A stretch of DNA of 64,000 bases from Rhizobium sp. BK196 (GTDB lineage Bacteria > Pseudomonadota > Alphaproteobacteria > Rhizobiales > Rhizobiaceae): contig NZ_JACHZB010000003.1 of the NCBI RefSeq assembly GCF_014193255.1, forward strand, positions 310,001 through 374,000. The letters are read 5' to 3'. Under the pieces are notes generated by a model. The model did no database searches. It saw only the letters and a list, made by a program, of their open reading frames with translations, and had not been told where the DNA came from. Made by a program: the position numbers and the translations under genes. Positions 18,394-27,425 of this stretch are shown here, piece after piece; position 1 is the first letter of the stretch, and each line of letters opens with the position of its first letter.

Positions 18394-18831
18394 TCAGGGT
18401 AAATCAACGCTTACCTGACGGCGCTGCCGGCGTCGCTCCAGCCACAGGGAAAGCCTGAAAATCCAGTAGATGACGGCGACGATCACATGGAGCAGGATGA
18501 TCAGGTGGTTGGGGCCGAAGATCTGCGGAAGCAGGCCGTACATGAGGATTTGGCCGCCGGCGGCCAGCACCCAGATGACCGGCCCCCAGGAGACCGTGAG
18601 CCAGAGGCCGAGCGAGGCGACCGGGAAAAGAACGGCAAGCGAGGTGCTTGCGACCTTCCATGGCAGGCTCAACAGATCGAAGCGGCCGGCGCCGACAAGC
18701 GAGTAGCCGACGAGCATCGCCCAATATTGCAGGCCGAACCAGAAGCAGGAGACGGCAACGAGCCGCAGGAAGAAGATGAAGAGGATATCCGTCAGCGTCC
18801 GTTTCGGTATCGTCGGAGAATCGGTTTCCAT
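18394..18831 (-). CDS. DUF6163-type membrane protein
   Basis: 145-residue integral membrane protein with four hydrophobic segments (roughly residues 15-45, 60-80, 84-103, 107-128) and a basic C-terminus (LERRRQRRQ). The sequence resembles a small family found in Rhizobiales next to ldtR and hemB. Function unknown. Divergent from hemB with a 134-nt gap; ldtR follows on the same strand after about 130 nt. Confidence 0.75.
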   Translation of the reverse strand: METDSPTIPKRTLTDILFIFFLRLVAVSCFWFGLQYWAMLVGYSLVGAGRFDLLSLPWKVASTSLAVLFPVASLGLWLTVSWGPVIWVLAAGGQILMYGLLPQIFGPNHLIILLHVIVAVIYWIFRLSLWLERRRQRRQVSVDLP

Positions 18832-18965
18832 GGCGGGACATCACACTCGAGTTGCGGCTTCAGTTATTCGGCTTTCATCCGCCGCGGCCAATCGTCCGGT
18901 TTGGATTTTCCGGGGCGCATGATAATGACCGCTTCGATAAATGGAATGGCCCAGGGACAGATATC

Positions 18966-19979
18966 ATGCAGGACAAGACGCATCTCGTCGATGAAATCAC
19001 CGGTCACCGCCGCATGCGGCGCAACCGCAAGGCCGACTGGACGCGCCGGCTTGTGCAGGAAAATCGCCTGACGGTCGACGATCTGATCTGGCCAATCTTC
19101 ATCGTTCCGGGAACCGGCATCGTCGATCCGATCGCGGCCATGCCCGGCGTCAACCGGATGAGCGTCGACAAGGCGGTCGAGGCGGCGAAGGAAGCGGCCG
19201 ATCTCGGTATCCCTGCCCTTGCTACCTTCCCCGATATAGAGATGGAATTGCGCGACGAGACAGGCTCGAACAGCCTCGTCGCCAATAACCTCATCAATCA
19301 GACGACGGCTGCCATCAAAAAGGCAGTGCCCAATATCGGCATTATTACCGATGTGGCGCTCGACCCCTTCACCAGCCACGGGCATGACGGCATCCTGCGC
19401 GATGGCGAGATCGTCAATGACGAGACGGTCGACCAGGTGGTCAAGGCGGCGATCCTGCAAGCCGATGCCGGCGCCGACATCATCGCCCCCTCGGAAATGA
19501 TGGACGGGCGCATCGGCGCGATCCGCCGTGGGCTCGATGCCGCCGGGCATCAGAATGTCGGCATCATGTCCTACGCAACGAAGTTTTCTTCCGGCTTCTA
19601 CGGGCCCTATCGCGAGGCGATCAATACCAAGGGCCTGCTGAAGGGCGACAAGAACAGCTATTACATCAATCCGGCAAACGGCACGGAAGCGATCCGCGAT
19701 GCCGCCCTCGATGTCGACGAAGGCGCCGACATGCTGATGGTGAAGCCGGGGCTTGCCTATATCGACATCTGCTGGCGAGTGAAGGAGGCCTTCGGCCTGC
19801 CGACTTTCGCCTATCAGGTCTCCGGCGAATATTCGCAGATCAAGGCTGCGGCGATGAATGGCTGGATCGACGGCGAGCGGGTCATGATGGAAACGCTGCT
19901 TGCCTTCAAACGCGCCGGCTGCGACGGCGTCCTCACCTATTTTGCGCCGGAAGTGGCGAAAATCCTCGCAAAAAGGTGA
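18966..19979 (+). CDS. hemB: Delta-aminolevulinic acid dehydratase (porphobilinogen synthase)
   Basis: Condenses two ALA to porphobilinogen in haem synthesis. 337 residues, with active-site Lys in MSYATKFSSGFYGPYREA and the second Lys in MVKPGLAYIDICW. The metal segment reads ITDVALDPFTSHGHDGI: Asp/Ala in place of the three Cys of zinc enzymes, the Mg2+-dependent type found in rhizobia. Start at 18966 (MQDKTHLVDE); an upstream frame to 18852 is not family-like. Confidence 0.96.
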   Translation: MQDKTHLVDEITGHRRMRRNRKADWTRRLVQENRLTVDDLIWPIFIVPGTGIVDPIAAMPGVNRMSVDKAVEAAKEAADLGIPALATFPDIEMELRDETGSNSLVANNLINQTTAAIKKAVPNIGIITDVALDPFTSHGHDGILRDGEIVNDETVDQVVKAAILQADAGADIIAPSEMMDGRIGAIRRGLDAAGHQNVGIMSYATKFSSGFYGPYREAINTKGLLKGDKNSYYINPANGTEAIRDAALDVDEGADMLMVKPGLAYIDICWRVKEAFGLPTFAYQVSGEYSQIKAAAMNGWIDGERVMMETLLAFKRAGCDGVLTYFAPEVAKILAKR

Positions 19980-20052
19980 TTTTCGGGCGAATTATTGTAT
20001 TTCCCCCTGACGATACCATATCAGCGGCATCGTCTTTCGAAGGGAGATATGG

Positions 20053-20511
20053 ATGAGCTACAATCCCAACCCGGTCTATGCCGCACCGGAGGACTGGCGC
20101 GCCTATAGCGGTGTACTCAGCCGTCGCGTCTTCGCCTTCATCCTCGACTACATCATCGTGGCCCTGCTCTGCATTCCGGCGGCGATCGTTGTGTTCTTCC
20201 TGGGGATCGTCACGCTGGGGCTCGGCTTCATTCTTTATCCGGCCCTCTTTGTCATCGTCGCAGGTCTTTATTTCGGCATGACCGTCGGCGGCCCTGCACA
20301 GGCTTCGCTGGGCATGCGCGCGATGGGTATCGCGATCGTGCGCGTTGATGGAAGGCCAATGGACTTCATCCTGGCGATTGCGCATCTGGCGCTGTTCTGG
20401 ATCCTGAATTCGGTACTGACACCGCTGATTCTTCTGGTTGGCTTATTTACGGAGCGCTCGCGCCTGCTGCATGATTTCCTCGTCGGCACGGCGACGGTTC
20501 GCACCAACTGA
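20053..20511 (+). CDS. RDD-family membrane protein
   Basis: 152-residue protein with the RDD signature SRRVFAFILDYIIVALL near residue 25 and three hydrophobic segments, ending RSRLLHDFLVGTATV, a typical RDD C-terminal motif. RDD proteins are poorly characterised; some take part in Na+/H+ exchange. Lies 73 nt downstream of hemB on the same strand. Confidence 0.88.
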   Translation: MSYNPNPVYAAPEDWRAYSGVLSRRVFAFILDYIIVALLCIPAAIVVFFLGIVTLGLGFILYPALFVIVAGLYFGMTVGGPAQASLGMRAMGIAIVRVDGRPMDFILAIAHLALFWILNSVLTPLILLVGLFTERSRLLHDFLVGTATVRTN

Positions 20512-20583
20512 TCCATCCCGGCGGAGGCGAAATAAAGTCTCCACCGGCCCTTTGACGGCCACAAAAGAGCGCCATATCCAAGA

Positions 20584-20599
20584 AATCGAATATTCGATT
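20584..20599. promoter_or_regulatory. Perfect 16-bp palindrome upstream of bpt
   Basis: AATCGAATATTCGATT, symmetric without spacer, about 108-93 nt before the bpt ATG. A possible -35 TTGACG begins at 20623 with CATGCT as a weak -10 at 20645. The position just upstream of the promoter fits an activator or repressor site; the protein is unknown. Confidence 0.45.
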
Positions 20600-20691
20600 G
20601 CGCGGCACTGAATGTCGCGCGGTTGACGTTTTTTATTCTTGCGTCATGCTGTCTGAATTGACACGCGCTTGAAAGGAAATCTCCGCGAGAG

Positions 20692-21468
20692 ATGAATACG
20701 CAGACCACGCCATCCCCGCAGTTTTATCTGACGGCTCCGGCTACCTGTCCGTATCTGCCGCATGAGATGGAGCGTAAGGTCTTCACCCATCTCGTCGGCC
20801 CGCGTGCGGCGGAGATGAACGACATCCTGACCCAGGGCGGCTTTCGCCGTTCGCAGAACATTGCCTACCGACCTGCCTGCGAGGCTTGCCGCGCTTGTGT
20901 CTCCGTGCGCATCCTGGCGCAGGAGTTCGAACCCACCAAATCGATGAAGCGGGTGCTGACGAACAATTCCGATATCATCGCCACGGAATTTCCGGCTCAG
21001 CCGTCTAGCGAGCAATATTCTCTCTTCCGACGTTACCTCGATTATCGCCACCAACAGGGCGGCATGTCCGATATGACCGTGCTCGATTATGCGATCATGG
21101 TGGAAGACACGCATGTGAACACCAAAATCATCGAATACCGCCGGCGCGAGGAAGGCTCCGGGCTGGAAACGCGGCCGAAGGGCGAGTTGCTCGCCGCCGC
21201 ACTGACCGATACGATGAGCGACGGTCTCTCCATGGTCTATTCCTACTTCAATCCTGATCTCGATCGGCGCTCGCTCGGCACTTTCATGATCCTCGATCAT
21301 GTGCGCCGCACAAGAGCGCTCGGCCTGCCGCATGTCTATCTCGGCTACTGGGTTCAAGGATCGCGGAAGATGGATTACAAGACACGCTTTCAGCCACAGG
21401 AACATCTGACGCCGCGCGGTTGGGAACGTTTCGATCCCTCTTCTCTCGAGGACGATCCGCAGGACTGA
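20692..21468 (+). CDS. bpt: Aspartate/glutamate leucyltransferase (Bpt)
   Basis: Transfers leucine from Leu-tRNA to N-terminal Asp/Glu of proteins, marking them for N-end-rule (ClpS/ClpAP) degradation. The 258-residue protein has the ATE/Bpt N-terminal Cys cluster ([16 protein letters not shown] ... [11 protein letters not shown]) and the C-terminal GNAT-like fold with [10 protein letters not shown] and [17 protein letters not shown]. Its stop overlaps the next start as TGATG. Confidence 0.93.
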   Translation: MNTQTTPSPQFYLTAPATCPYLPHEMERKVFTHLVGPRAAEMNDILTQGGFRRSQNIAYRPACEACRACVSVRILAQEFEPTKSMKRVLTNNSDIIATEFPAQPSSEQYSLFRRYLDYRHQQGGMSDMTVLDYAIMVEDTHVNTKIIEYRRREEGSGLETRPKGELLAAALTDTMSDGLSMVYSYFNPDLDRRSLGTFMILDHVRRTRALGLPHVYLGYWVQGSRKMDYKTRFQPQEHLTPRGWERFDPSSLEDDPQD

Positions 21469-22346
21469 TGCCCCTTCCCCACCTTTCCGATCACCGGAAG
21501 GGCCTGCTGCTGACGGCGATCGGCGGATTGGCACTTTCCATGGATATTCCGCTCGTTCGCCTTGCTGACGGCGATATCTGGTCGATCCTCAGTGTGCGAA
21601 GCGTGGCGGCGGTTCTTGCCACGCTCGTCATCCTGATTGCGATGCGCCTTTTCTCCGGCAGGTGGCCGCTGCTCGTTCCAGGTCGTCCTGGCCTGCTGGC
21701 CGGGCTGCTTTACGGGCTTTCTTCCGTCACCTTCGTATTGGCAGTCTTCAACACGGCCACCGCCAATGTTGTCTTCATCGTCGCCTTCAACCCGATGTTC
21801 GGGGCGCTGCTGTCCTGGCTGTTTCTCAAGGAGAAGCCGCAGCCGGCGACGCTGATCGCCATGCTGTTCATGATCTTCGGCGTCGGACTGATCGTACGCG
21901 AGGGACTTTCGAGCGGCCATGTCTTCGGCGACGCCATGGCGCTTTTGAGCGCGCTGGTACTTGCTGCCGCCATCACAGTCGGGCGCGCCTCGCGCCGGGA
22001 AATGGGTTTCGTGCCGCTGCTTGCCGCAATCCTGCCGGCGGCACTCGGCCTGGTGCAGGTCCTCCCTTCGGCATTGTCAATCGCTCACCCCGGCTGGATC
22101 GTCTTCAACGGCGCCATCGTGATGCCGGTCGCCTTCTGGTGCCTGGCGACGGGACCGCGTTATCTCTCTGCGCCCGAGGTCGGCATGTTCTACCTGCTGG
22201 AGACGATGCTTGCGCCGATCTGGATCTGGATGATCTTTGCCGAAACGCCAGCCACCATGACACTCGTCGGCGGTGCGATACTGGTTGCGGCAATCGCCAG
22301 CCATTCCATCTGGATAGCGAAAGGCAAGAGCGTTCAGCCCGCTTGA
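21468..22346 (+). CDS. EamA/DMT-family exporter
   Basis: 292-residue inner-membrane protein with about ten transmembrane helices in two EamA repeats (first near residues 12-140, second 155-285, with EVGMFYLLETMLAPIWIWM typical of the second half). Substrate unknown; relatives export amino acids or metabolites. Start at 21468 overlaps the bpt stop by one base, implying a translationally coupled pair. Confidence 0.88.
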   Translation: MPLPHLSDHRKGLLLTAIGGLALSMDIPLVRLADGDIWSILSVRSVAAVLATLVILIAMRLFSGRWPLLVPGRPGLLAGLLYGLSSVTFVLAVFNTATANVVFIVAFNPMFGALLSWLFLKEKPQPATLIAMLFMIFGVGLIVREGLSSGHVFGDAMALLSALVLAAAITVGRASRREMGFVPLLAAILPAALGLVQVLPSALSIAHPGWIVFNGAIVMPVAFWCLATGPRYLSAPEVGMFYLLETMLAPIWIWMIFAETPATMTLVGGAILVAAIASHSIWIAKGKSVQPA

Positions 22347-22403
22347 TCGGCGAGTGATGATGACCTATTTTCTGTTATAACCTTGTTATCACAGGAGGCG
22401 CTG

Positions 22404-22625
22404 ATGAACGTCACCATTCGCAAGATCGGCAATTCTGAAGGCGTGATTATTCCGAAGGAAGTGTTGGACCGTTTTGGCCTGAAAGCTGGGGACTCCCTTG
22501 AGCTTCACGCCGAGGACGGGCGTTTTTATATGCAGCCTGTTGAGGACGATATCTCCGAAGAACTGGATGCAGCCCGTTTCTTCATGGATAAGTATAAGGT
22601 CGCACTCAAGAAGCTTGCGGAATAA
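22404..22625 (+). CDS. AbrB/MazE-type antitoxin
   Basis: 73-residue protein with a swapped-hairpin AbrB fold: MNVTIRKIGNSEGVIIPKEVLDRFGLKAGDSLELHAEDGRFYMQP, then an acidic helix (DDISEELDAARFFMDKY) that would bind a toxin. An AGGAGG ribosome-binding site precedes it, and its TAA overlaps the toxin ATG (TAATG). Likely represses its own operon, as is usual for the class. Confidence 0.9.
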   Translation: MNVTIRKIGNSEGVIIPKEVLDRFGLKAGDSLELHAEDGRFYMQPVEDDISEELDAARFFMDKYKVALKKLAE

Positions 22626-23014
22626 TGGCGTTCAAATTTCTAAGCCGGCGGCTGGTCGAGCAACTGCATGCGATGCAAATCGACCGGTTTGGCGGACTCG
22701 CTGGCCTTCGGGACGAAGGTTCACTGGAATCTGCATTGGGACGTCCAGTCAACAAGGCAAACTATGGCTGCGACGACATCATTGAACTTGCTGCCGCATA
22801 TCTCTTCGGCCTTGCGCGCAATCACGCCTTTCTTGACGGCAACAAGCGGATAGCCATCGTTAGCTGCGGTGTCTTCCTGCTTCGGCATGGCTATTCGATA
22901 GAAACGACAGACGCCCGCCTCTATACCTTCGTTATGGGTGTCGCGGCAGGAGAAATCGACGAGGACGGCGCGACGCGCTTCCTGCGTGATCACACGATCC
23001 CGCTTACGCCATAG
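22625..23014 (+). CDS. Doc-type (Fic-fold) toxin
   Basis: 129-residue death-on-curing protein. The Fic motif NHAFLDGNKR (His67 to Arg75) matches HxFx(D/E)GNKR of Doc, a kinase that phosphorylates EF-Tu in the P1 prototype; the family N-terminal FGGLAGLRDEGSLESALGRP is also present. Paired here with an AbrB-type rather than Phd-type antitoxin. Its 3' end overlaps the convergent SRPBCC gene by 11 nt. Confidence 0.9.
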   Translation: MAFKFLSRRLVEQLHAMQIDRFGGLAGLRDEGSLESALGRPVNKANYGCDDIIELAAAYLFGLARNHAFLDGNKRIAIVSCGVFLLRHGYSIETTDARLYTFVMGVAAGEIDEDGATRFLRDHTIPLTP

Positions 23015-23498
23015 CGCCGGCGGACTGGCCTGCTTCGGGATTCGACCGTTTCGAACTTGCGGAGAGTTCCAGTTCCCGATCCAGCCCTTCGACGATATGC
23101 GTCCAGCCCTGACGGGTCTTTTCCTCGTATTCCGCCCATTCCGCGCACATTTCGTGCGTGAGGGTCAGGCGGCTGCCGCTGCCAAGCGGTTCGATATCGA
23201 TTTCGACGCGATCGCAATTGTGGTCGTGCTCCTCGACCGAAAAGCAAAAGACAATGCGTCTGGGGCGTTTCAATTCCAGGAATACGCCGTGATGAAAGGC
23301 GTCGCCGGTCGGGCGGCGGTCAACGATGATGAAGCGGCCGCCGACGCGCGGATCGACATCGGCGCGGACGACATGGCCGTCATCGGTTGCGAATAAAAAG
23401 CGGCGGGCGATTTCGGGATTGAGCCACGCATCGTAAATCGTAGCGGGCGGCGCCCTGTAGCTGTGGGCGACATGCAGCTTGATGGTATTGGCGGGCAT
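23004..23498 (-). CDS. SRPBCC/AHSA1-family protein
   Basis: 164-residue START-like protein: VAHSYRAPPATIYDAWLNPEIARRFL at the N-terminus and LTLTHEMCAEWAEYEEKTRQGWTHIVEGLDREL at the C-terminus, both typical of AHSA1-like SRPBCC domains. These bind hydrophobic ligands or assist Hsp90; the role here is unknown. The ATG at 23498 has GGAGGA seven bases upstream, better than the ATG at 23504. The rest of the open frame upstream (to 23798) runs into parC and is not coding. Confidence 0.88.
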   Translation of the reverse strand: MPANTIKLHVAHSYRAPPATIYDAWLNPEIARRFLFATDDGHVVRADVDPRVGGRFIIVDRRPTGDAFHHGVFLELKRPRRIVFCFSVEEHDHNCDRVEIDIEPLGSGSRLTLTHEMCAEWAEYEEKTRQGWTHIVEGLDRELELSASSKRSNPEAGQSAGAMA

Positions 23499-23679
23499 CG
23501 GCATTCCTCCGTTGGCGGGCCTCCGTTGTCGGGGCCTCCATTGTTCGCGCGCGCTCTCAAGCGCACGGCTGACGGCCATCCCGCCCGCCCGCGGAACGAC
23601 ATTGCCCTTCTTTTTGGTGACAGGACAGAGATAGAGGAATTGCTCCGCCCGCCAAGGGCGGAGCTTCAAAATTCCCGGA

Positions 23680-25935
23680 TCAGCCGGCGAATTTGCCGCT
23701 GCGCGGGAAGCCCTTCGGCACCGTGCGGCCGGCGGTGGCGCGGTCGGCCAGCCATTCGGCAAGCTCGTCCTTGTTCTTCGTGAAAGTACGGCCGGCACTG
23801 TCTTCCCAGCTCAAGCCATCGGTGATGGCAAAGCAGCGAACGTCGGAAATGCCGCCATCCTTGTAGCGCTGCAGGCGCACGCCCTTGCCGCGCGTCATTT
23901 CCGGCACTTGGCTGAGCGGGAAGACCAGCATCTTGCGGTTCTCGCCGACAACGGCGATGTGATCGCCGGACACAGGCACGAGAAGCTTGGTCTCGTCGGG
24001 CATGGAGACATTCATGATCTGCTTGCCCTTGCGGGTATTGGCGACCATTTCCGCTTCCGGCACCACGAAACCGTTGCCGACAGTCGAGACGATCAGCATC
24101 TTGCGCGCCGCATCGTGGACGAAGGCGGTCAGCACGTCCTGATCGTTTTCCATGTCGATCATGATGCGCAGCGGCTCGCCGTGGCCGCGGCCGCCGGGCA
24201 GCTTGTCGCCACCGAGCGTGAAGACCTTGCCGCCGGTCGTGACAATCAGGATCTTGTCGGTCGTCTGCGCCGGGAAGGCGACCTTCAGACCGTCGCCTTC
24301 CTTGAAGGCCAGTGTCGACGTATCGGAAATGTGGCCCTTGAGAGCTCGGATCCAGCCCTTTTCGGAGACGACGACGGTGATCGGCTCTTTCTCGATCATC
24401 GCGTGCTGGATGGCTTCCTCGTCGGCCTCGGGGGCTTCGGCGAACTGCGTGCGGCGACGGCCGACCTCGGTGGCTTTGGCGAATTTCTTCTTCACCTCGC
24501 CGATTTCCCAGGCAACCGTCTGCCACTGTTTCTCGTCGGAGGCGAGCAGCGCTTCGATATCGGCCTTTTCCTTGGTGAGTTCGTCGTGTTCCTTACGGAT
24601 CTCGAATTCTTCGAGCTTGCGCAGAGCGCGCAGCCGCATGTTGAGGATCGCCTCGACCTGAATGTCAGTCAGATCCCAGCGCGCCATCATGACCGGCTTC
24701 GGCTCGTCCTCTTCGCGGATGATGCGGATCACCTCATCGATGTTCAGGTAGGCGATCAGCAAACCGCCGAGGATTTCCAGGCGCCTCTCGATGGCCGCCA
24801 GACGGAAGCGCGAGCGGCGCTGCAGGACTTCGCGGCGGTGCGCCAGCCATTCCTTCAGCACCTCGTTCAGCGCCATGACGCGGGGTATGACGCCCATAGA
24901 CAGGACGTTCATGTTCAGCGGGAAACGGCTTTCGAGCTCCGTCAGCTTGAACATCGATTCCATGAGGATGGTTGGATCGACGGTGCGGCTCTTCGGCACC
25001 AGGACGATTCGGATATCCTCGGCCGACTCGTCCCTGATGTCTTCCAGCAGCGGCAGCTTGCGGGCGATCAGGAGTTCGGCGATCTTTTCGATCAGGCGCG
25101 ACTTCTGCACCTGGAAGGGGATCTCGGTAACGATGATCTGGTAGCCGCCGCGGCCGAGATCTTCCGTCTCCCATTTCGCACGCACGCGAAAACCGCCGCG
25201 GCCGGTGCGGTAGCTTTCGATGATGCTTTCTTTGTTATCGATGATGATGCCGCCCGTCGGAAAATCCGGGCCGGGAATGAACTCGACGAGCTTCTCGACG
25301 GTAGCATCGGGATGTTTGATCAGATGCAGCGCGGCGTCGCAGACCTCGTGCACATTGTGCGAGGGAATGGACGTCGCCATGCCGACTGCAATGCCCGAGG
25401 AACCGTTCGCCAGAAGGTTCGGGAAGGCGCCGGGAAGAACGACCGGCTCGGAATTGGATTCGTCGTAGGTGTCGCGGAAATCGACGGCATCCTGGTCGAT
25501 ACCTTCGAGTAGCAGCTCGGAAACCGCGGTCATCTTCGATTCGGTGTATCGCATGGCGGCGGGACTGTCGCCGTCGATATTGCCGAAATTGCCCTGCCCG
25601 TTCACCAGCGTGTAGCGCTGCGAGAAATCCTGCGCGAGGCGTGCCAACGCGTCATAGATCGACTGGTCGCCATGCGGATGATAATTACCCATCACCTCGC
25701 CGACGATCTTGGCGCATTTCCGGAAGGCCGCATTCGGCCGCAGGCCCATATCGTTCATCGCATAGACGATACGGCGATGGACCGGTTTCAAACCATCGCG
25801 CACGTCAGGCAGTGCGCGGTGCATGATAGTCGACAGCGCATAGCGAAGGTAGCGCTCTTCGAGCGCCGCCTTCAGGTCGACCGGATGAATATTGTCGCCG
25901 TCTCCGCCGGAAGGCGGTAAAATCTCTTGTCCCAT
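23680..25935 (-). CDS. parC: DNA topoisomerase IV subunit A
   Basis: Type IIA topoisomerase subunit that decatenates daughter chromosomes with ParE. 751 residues with [25 protein letters not shown], the quinolone-region [12 protein letters not shown] and the catalytic Tyr in MRYTESKM. The C-terminal beta-pinwheel is short and lacks a GyrA box (QRRGGKG), and the total length is below GyrA, supporting ParC. Confidence 0.95.
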   Translation of the reverse strand: MGQEILPPSGGDGDNIHPVDLKAALEERYLRYALSTIMHRALPDVRDGLKPVHRRIVYAMNDMGLRPNAAFRKCAKIVGEVMGNYHPHGDQSIYDALARLAQDFSQRYTLVNGQGNFGNIDGDSPAAMRYTESKMTAVSELLLEGIDQDAVDFRDTYDESNSEPVVLPGAFPNLLANGSSGIAVGMATSIPSHNVHEVCDAALHLIKHPDATVEKLVEFIPGPDFPTGGIIIDNKESIIESYRTGRGGFRVRAKWETEDLGRGGYQIIVTEIPFQVQKSRLIEKIAELLIARKLPLLEDIRDESAEDIRIVLVPKSRTVDPTILMESMFKLTELESRFPLNMNVLSMGVIPRVMALNEVLKEWLAHRREVLQRRSRFRLAAIERRLEILGGLLIAYLNIDEVIRIIREEDEPKPVMMARWDLTDIQVEAILNMRLRALRKLEEFEIRKEHDELTKEKADIEALLASDEKQWQTVAWEIGEVKKKFAKATEVGRRRTQFAEAPEADEEAIQHAMIEKEPITVVVSEKGWIRALKGHISDTSTLAFKEGDGLKVAFPAQTTDKILIVTTGGKVFTLGGDKLPGGRGHGEPLRIMIDMENDQDVLTAFVHDAARKMLIVSTVGNGFVVPEAEMVANTRKGKQIMNVSMPDETKLLVPVSGDHIAVVGENRKMLVFPLSQVPEMTRGKGVRLQRYKDGGISDVRCFAITDGLSWEDSAGRTFTKNKDELAEWLADRATAGRTVPKGFPRSGKFAG

Positions 25936-26164
25936 GGAATCCTGACTAGCTCAGAAGTGCCTGTGGGGCAAGGAATCCGGGCGTTCCGGCTGTGGATGAC
26001 GTCTTCGTGCCGACACGAAAGACGGAAAAAGTATCACCTGAATTTGGACTTCGTTTGCCGATCCTCTCAACAGAAATTTAGAGGTCTGCAAATATAAAGG
26101 CGGACCGTTCCGCAGTAGCTTCATTGCAATAGTCAACGGCACTTGCCATCCAGGGGACTTTCTC

Positions 26165-27355
26165 ATGACCTTTTACCGCACAACGCGGCTGATGCTTTCG
26201 AGCGCAGCCATTCTTTCGTTCGCCGGCTCCGCTTTCGCGCTCGACGGACAGGACCTCCTGAAGAAGATCAATGCCGCCTACAGCCAGCAGGGCGGGATGG
26301 TCGTCGCTGCCGATAGCGTTGATATCGACGGCACGACCGTCACACTCAAGAACGTCAGCTTCAAGCCGGCGGGCGGCGAAGCTGTCTCCATCGGCGAGGT
26401 CACCCTCTCCGGGGTCGAGGAGCAGGACGGCGGCAGCTATTATATTGAAGAGGCCGCATTTCCGGATATCAACTCATCCAAGGACGGCGTAACCATCAGC
26501 GCCTCGGACCTGACGCTCGGCGGCATTTCCGTTCCCGCACAACCGGGCGACAGCATCGATGCCATGTTGTTCGCCGAGAGCGCCCATACCGGTGCGATCA
26601 AGGTGACCAAAGATGGTATGGAAACGTTCTCCGTCCTCGAAAGCGACATGAACGCCACGCTGCGCGAAGATGCGTCCGGCTTCGATTTCGACGGGGCGTT
26701 CAAGAGCTTGAAGGCCGATCTCAGTCAGGCGGGTGATACTCCGGAAAGCAATGAAGCGATCGAGAAACTGGCGCTTCAGCATATCCAAGGCGACATTTCC
26801 ATGAAGGGTGGTTGGGATCTTGAGCCCGGCACAGTCGATCTTTCCGAGATTTCCTTCGACTTTACCAATATTGGCAAGCTGAATTTCGGCTTCAAAATCT
26901 CCGGCTACACGCTGGCCTTCATCAAGTCGATGCAGGACGCGATTACCCAGTCGGAAGCCAACCCGAACAAGGAAGAAGCGCAGCAGGCGTTTGGTTTCGC
27001 CATGCTCGGCCTTGCCCAGCAACTTAACTTCGAAGCCGCGCAGATCCGCTTTGAGGATGCATCGATCACCAAGCGTGCACTGGAATATGCTGGCTCGAAG
27101 CAGAACGTCTCCGGACAGCAGATGGCGAATTCGCTGAAGGCCATGACGCCGATCATGCTCGCGCAGCTCAACATTCCGGAACTGCAGAATGCCATCTCGG
27201 CTGCGGTCAGCACCTTCCTCGACAATCCGAAGAGCCTCACCGTGAAGGCCACGCCTGATAAGCCGGTCGCCTTCCCAATGATCATCGGTGCCGCCATGGG
27301 TGCGCCGAACACAGTGCCGCAGATGCTCGGCGTGAAGGTTTCGGCGAACGACTGA
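26165..27355 (+). CDS. Large secreted protein of unknown function
   Basis: 396-residue protein with a Sec signal peptide (cleaved near SAFALDG, residue 25). The mature part is rich in beta-forming segments early (VDIDGTTVTLKNVSFKP, ISIGEVTLSGVEEQDGG) and helical later (KEEAQQAFGFAMLGLAQQL), ending LTVKATPDKPVAFPMIIGAAMG. No cysteines or catalytic motif seen. It resembles uncharacterised rhizobial exported proteins. Monocistronic: a terminator follows and parC diverges upstream. Confidence 0.75.
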   Translation: MTFYRTTRLMLSSAAILSFAGSAFALDGQDLLKKINAAYSQQGGMVVAADSVDIDGTTVTLKNVSFKPAGGEAVSIGEVTLSGVEEQDGGSYYIEEAAFPDINSSKDGVTISASDLTLGGISVPAQPGDSIDAMLFAESAHTGAIKVTKDGMETFSVLESDMNATLREDASGFDFDGAFKSLKADLSQAGDTPESNEAIEKLALQHIQGDISMKGGWDLEPGTVDLSEISFDFTNIGKLNFGFKISGYTLAFIKSMQDAITQSEANPNKEEAQQAFGFAMLGLAQQLNFEAAQIRFEDASITKRALEYAGSKQNVSGQQMANSLKAMTPIMLAQLNIPELQNAISAAVSTFLDNPKSLTVKATPDKPVAFPMIIGAAMGAPNTVPQMLGVKVSAND

Positions 27356-27370
27356 GCCTGTTCTGGGCCC

Positions 27371-27411
27371 AACAAAAAATCCCGGCGATGATCTCGCCAG
27401 GCTTTTTTGTT
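27371..27411. terminator. Bidirectional terminator, secreted protein gene / aspS
   Basis: AACAAAAAA ... CCCGGCGA-N5-TCGCCAGG ... TTTTTTGTT: a GC-rich hairpin with complementary A and T runs on both sides, between convergent gene ends. Confidence 0.88.
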
Positions 27412-27425
27412 GAAGAGCTTGCGTC

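Noticed and set aside
23499..23679. Extension of the SRPBCC gene upstream to 23798
   Set aside because: The frame enters parC, and the ribosome-binding site and homology both start at 23498.
23680..25935. gyrA as the identity of the topoisomerase gene
   Set aside because: Length 751 and the lack of a GyrA-box in the C-terminal domain favour parC.
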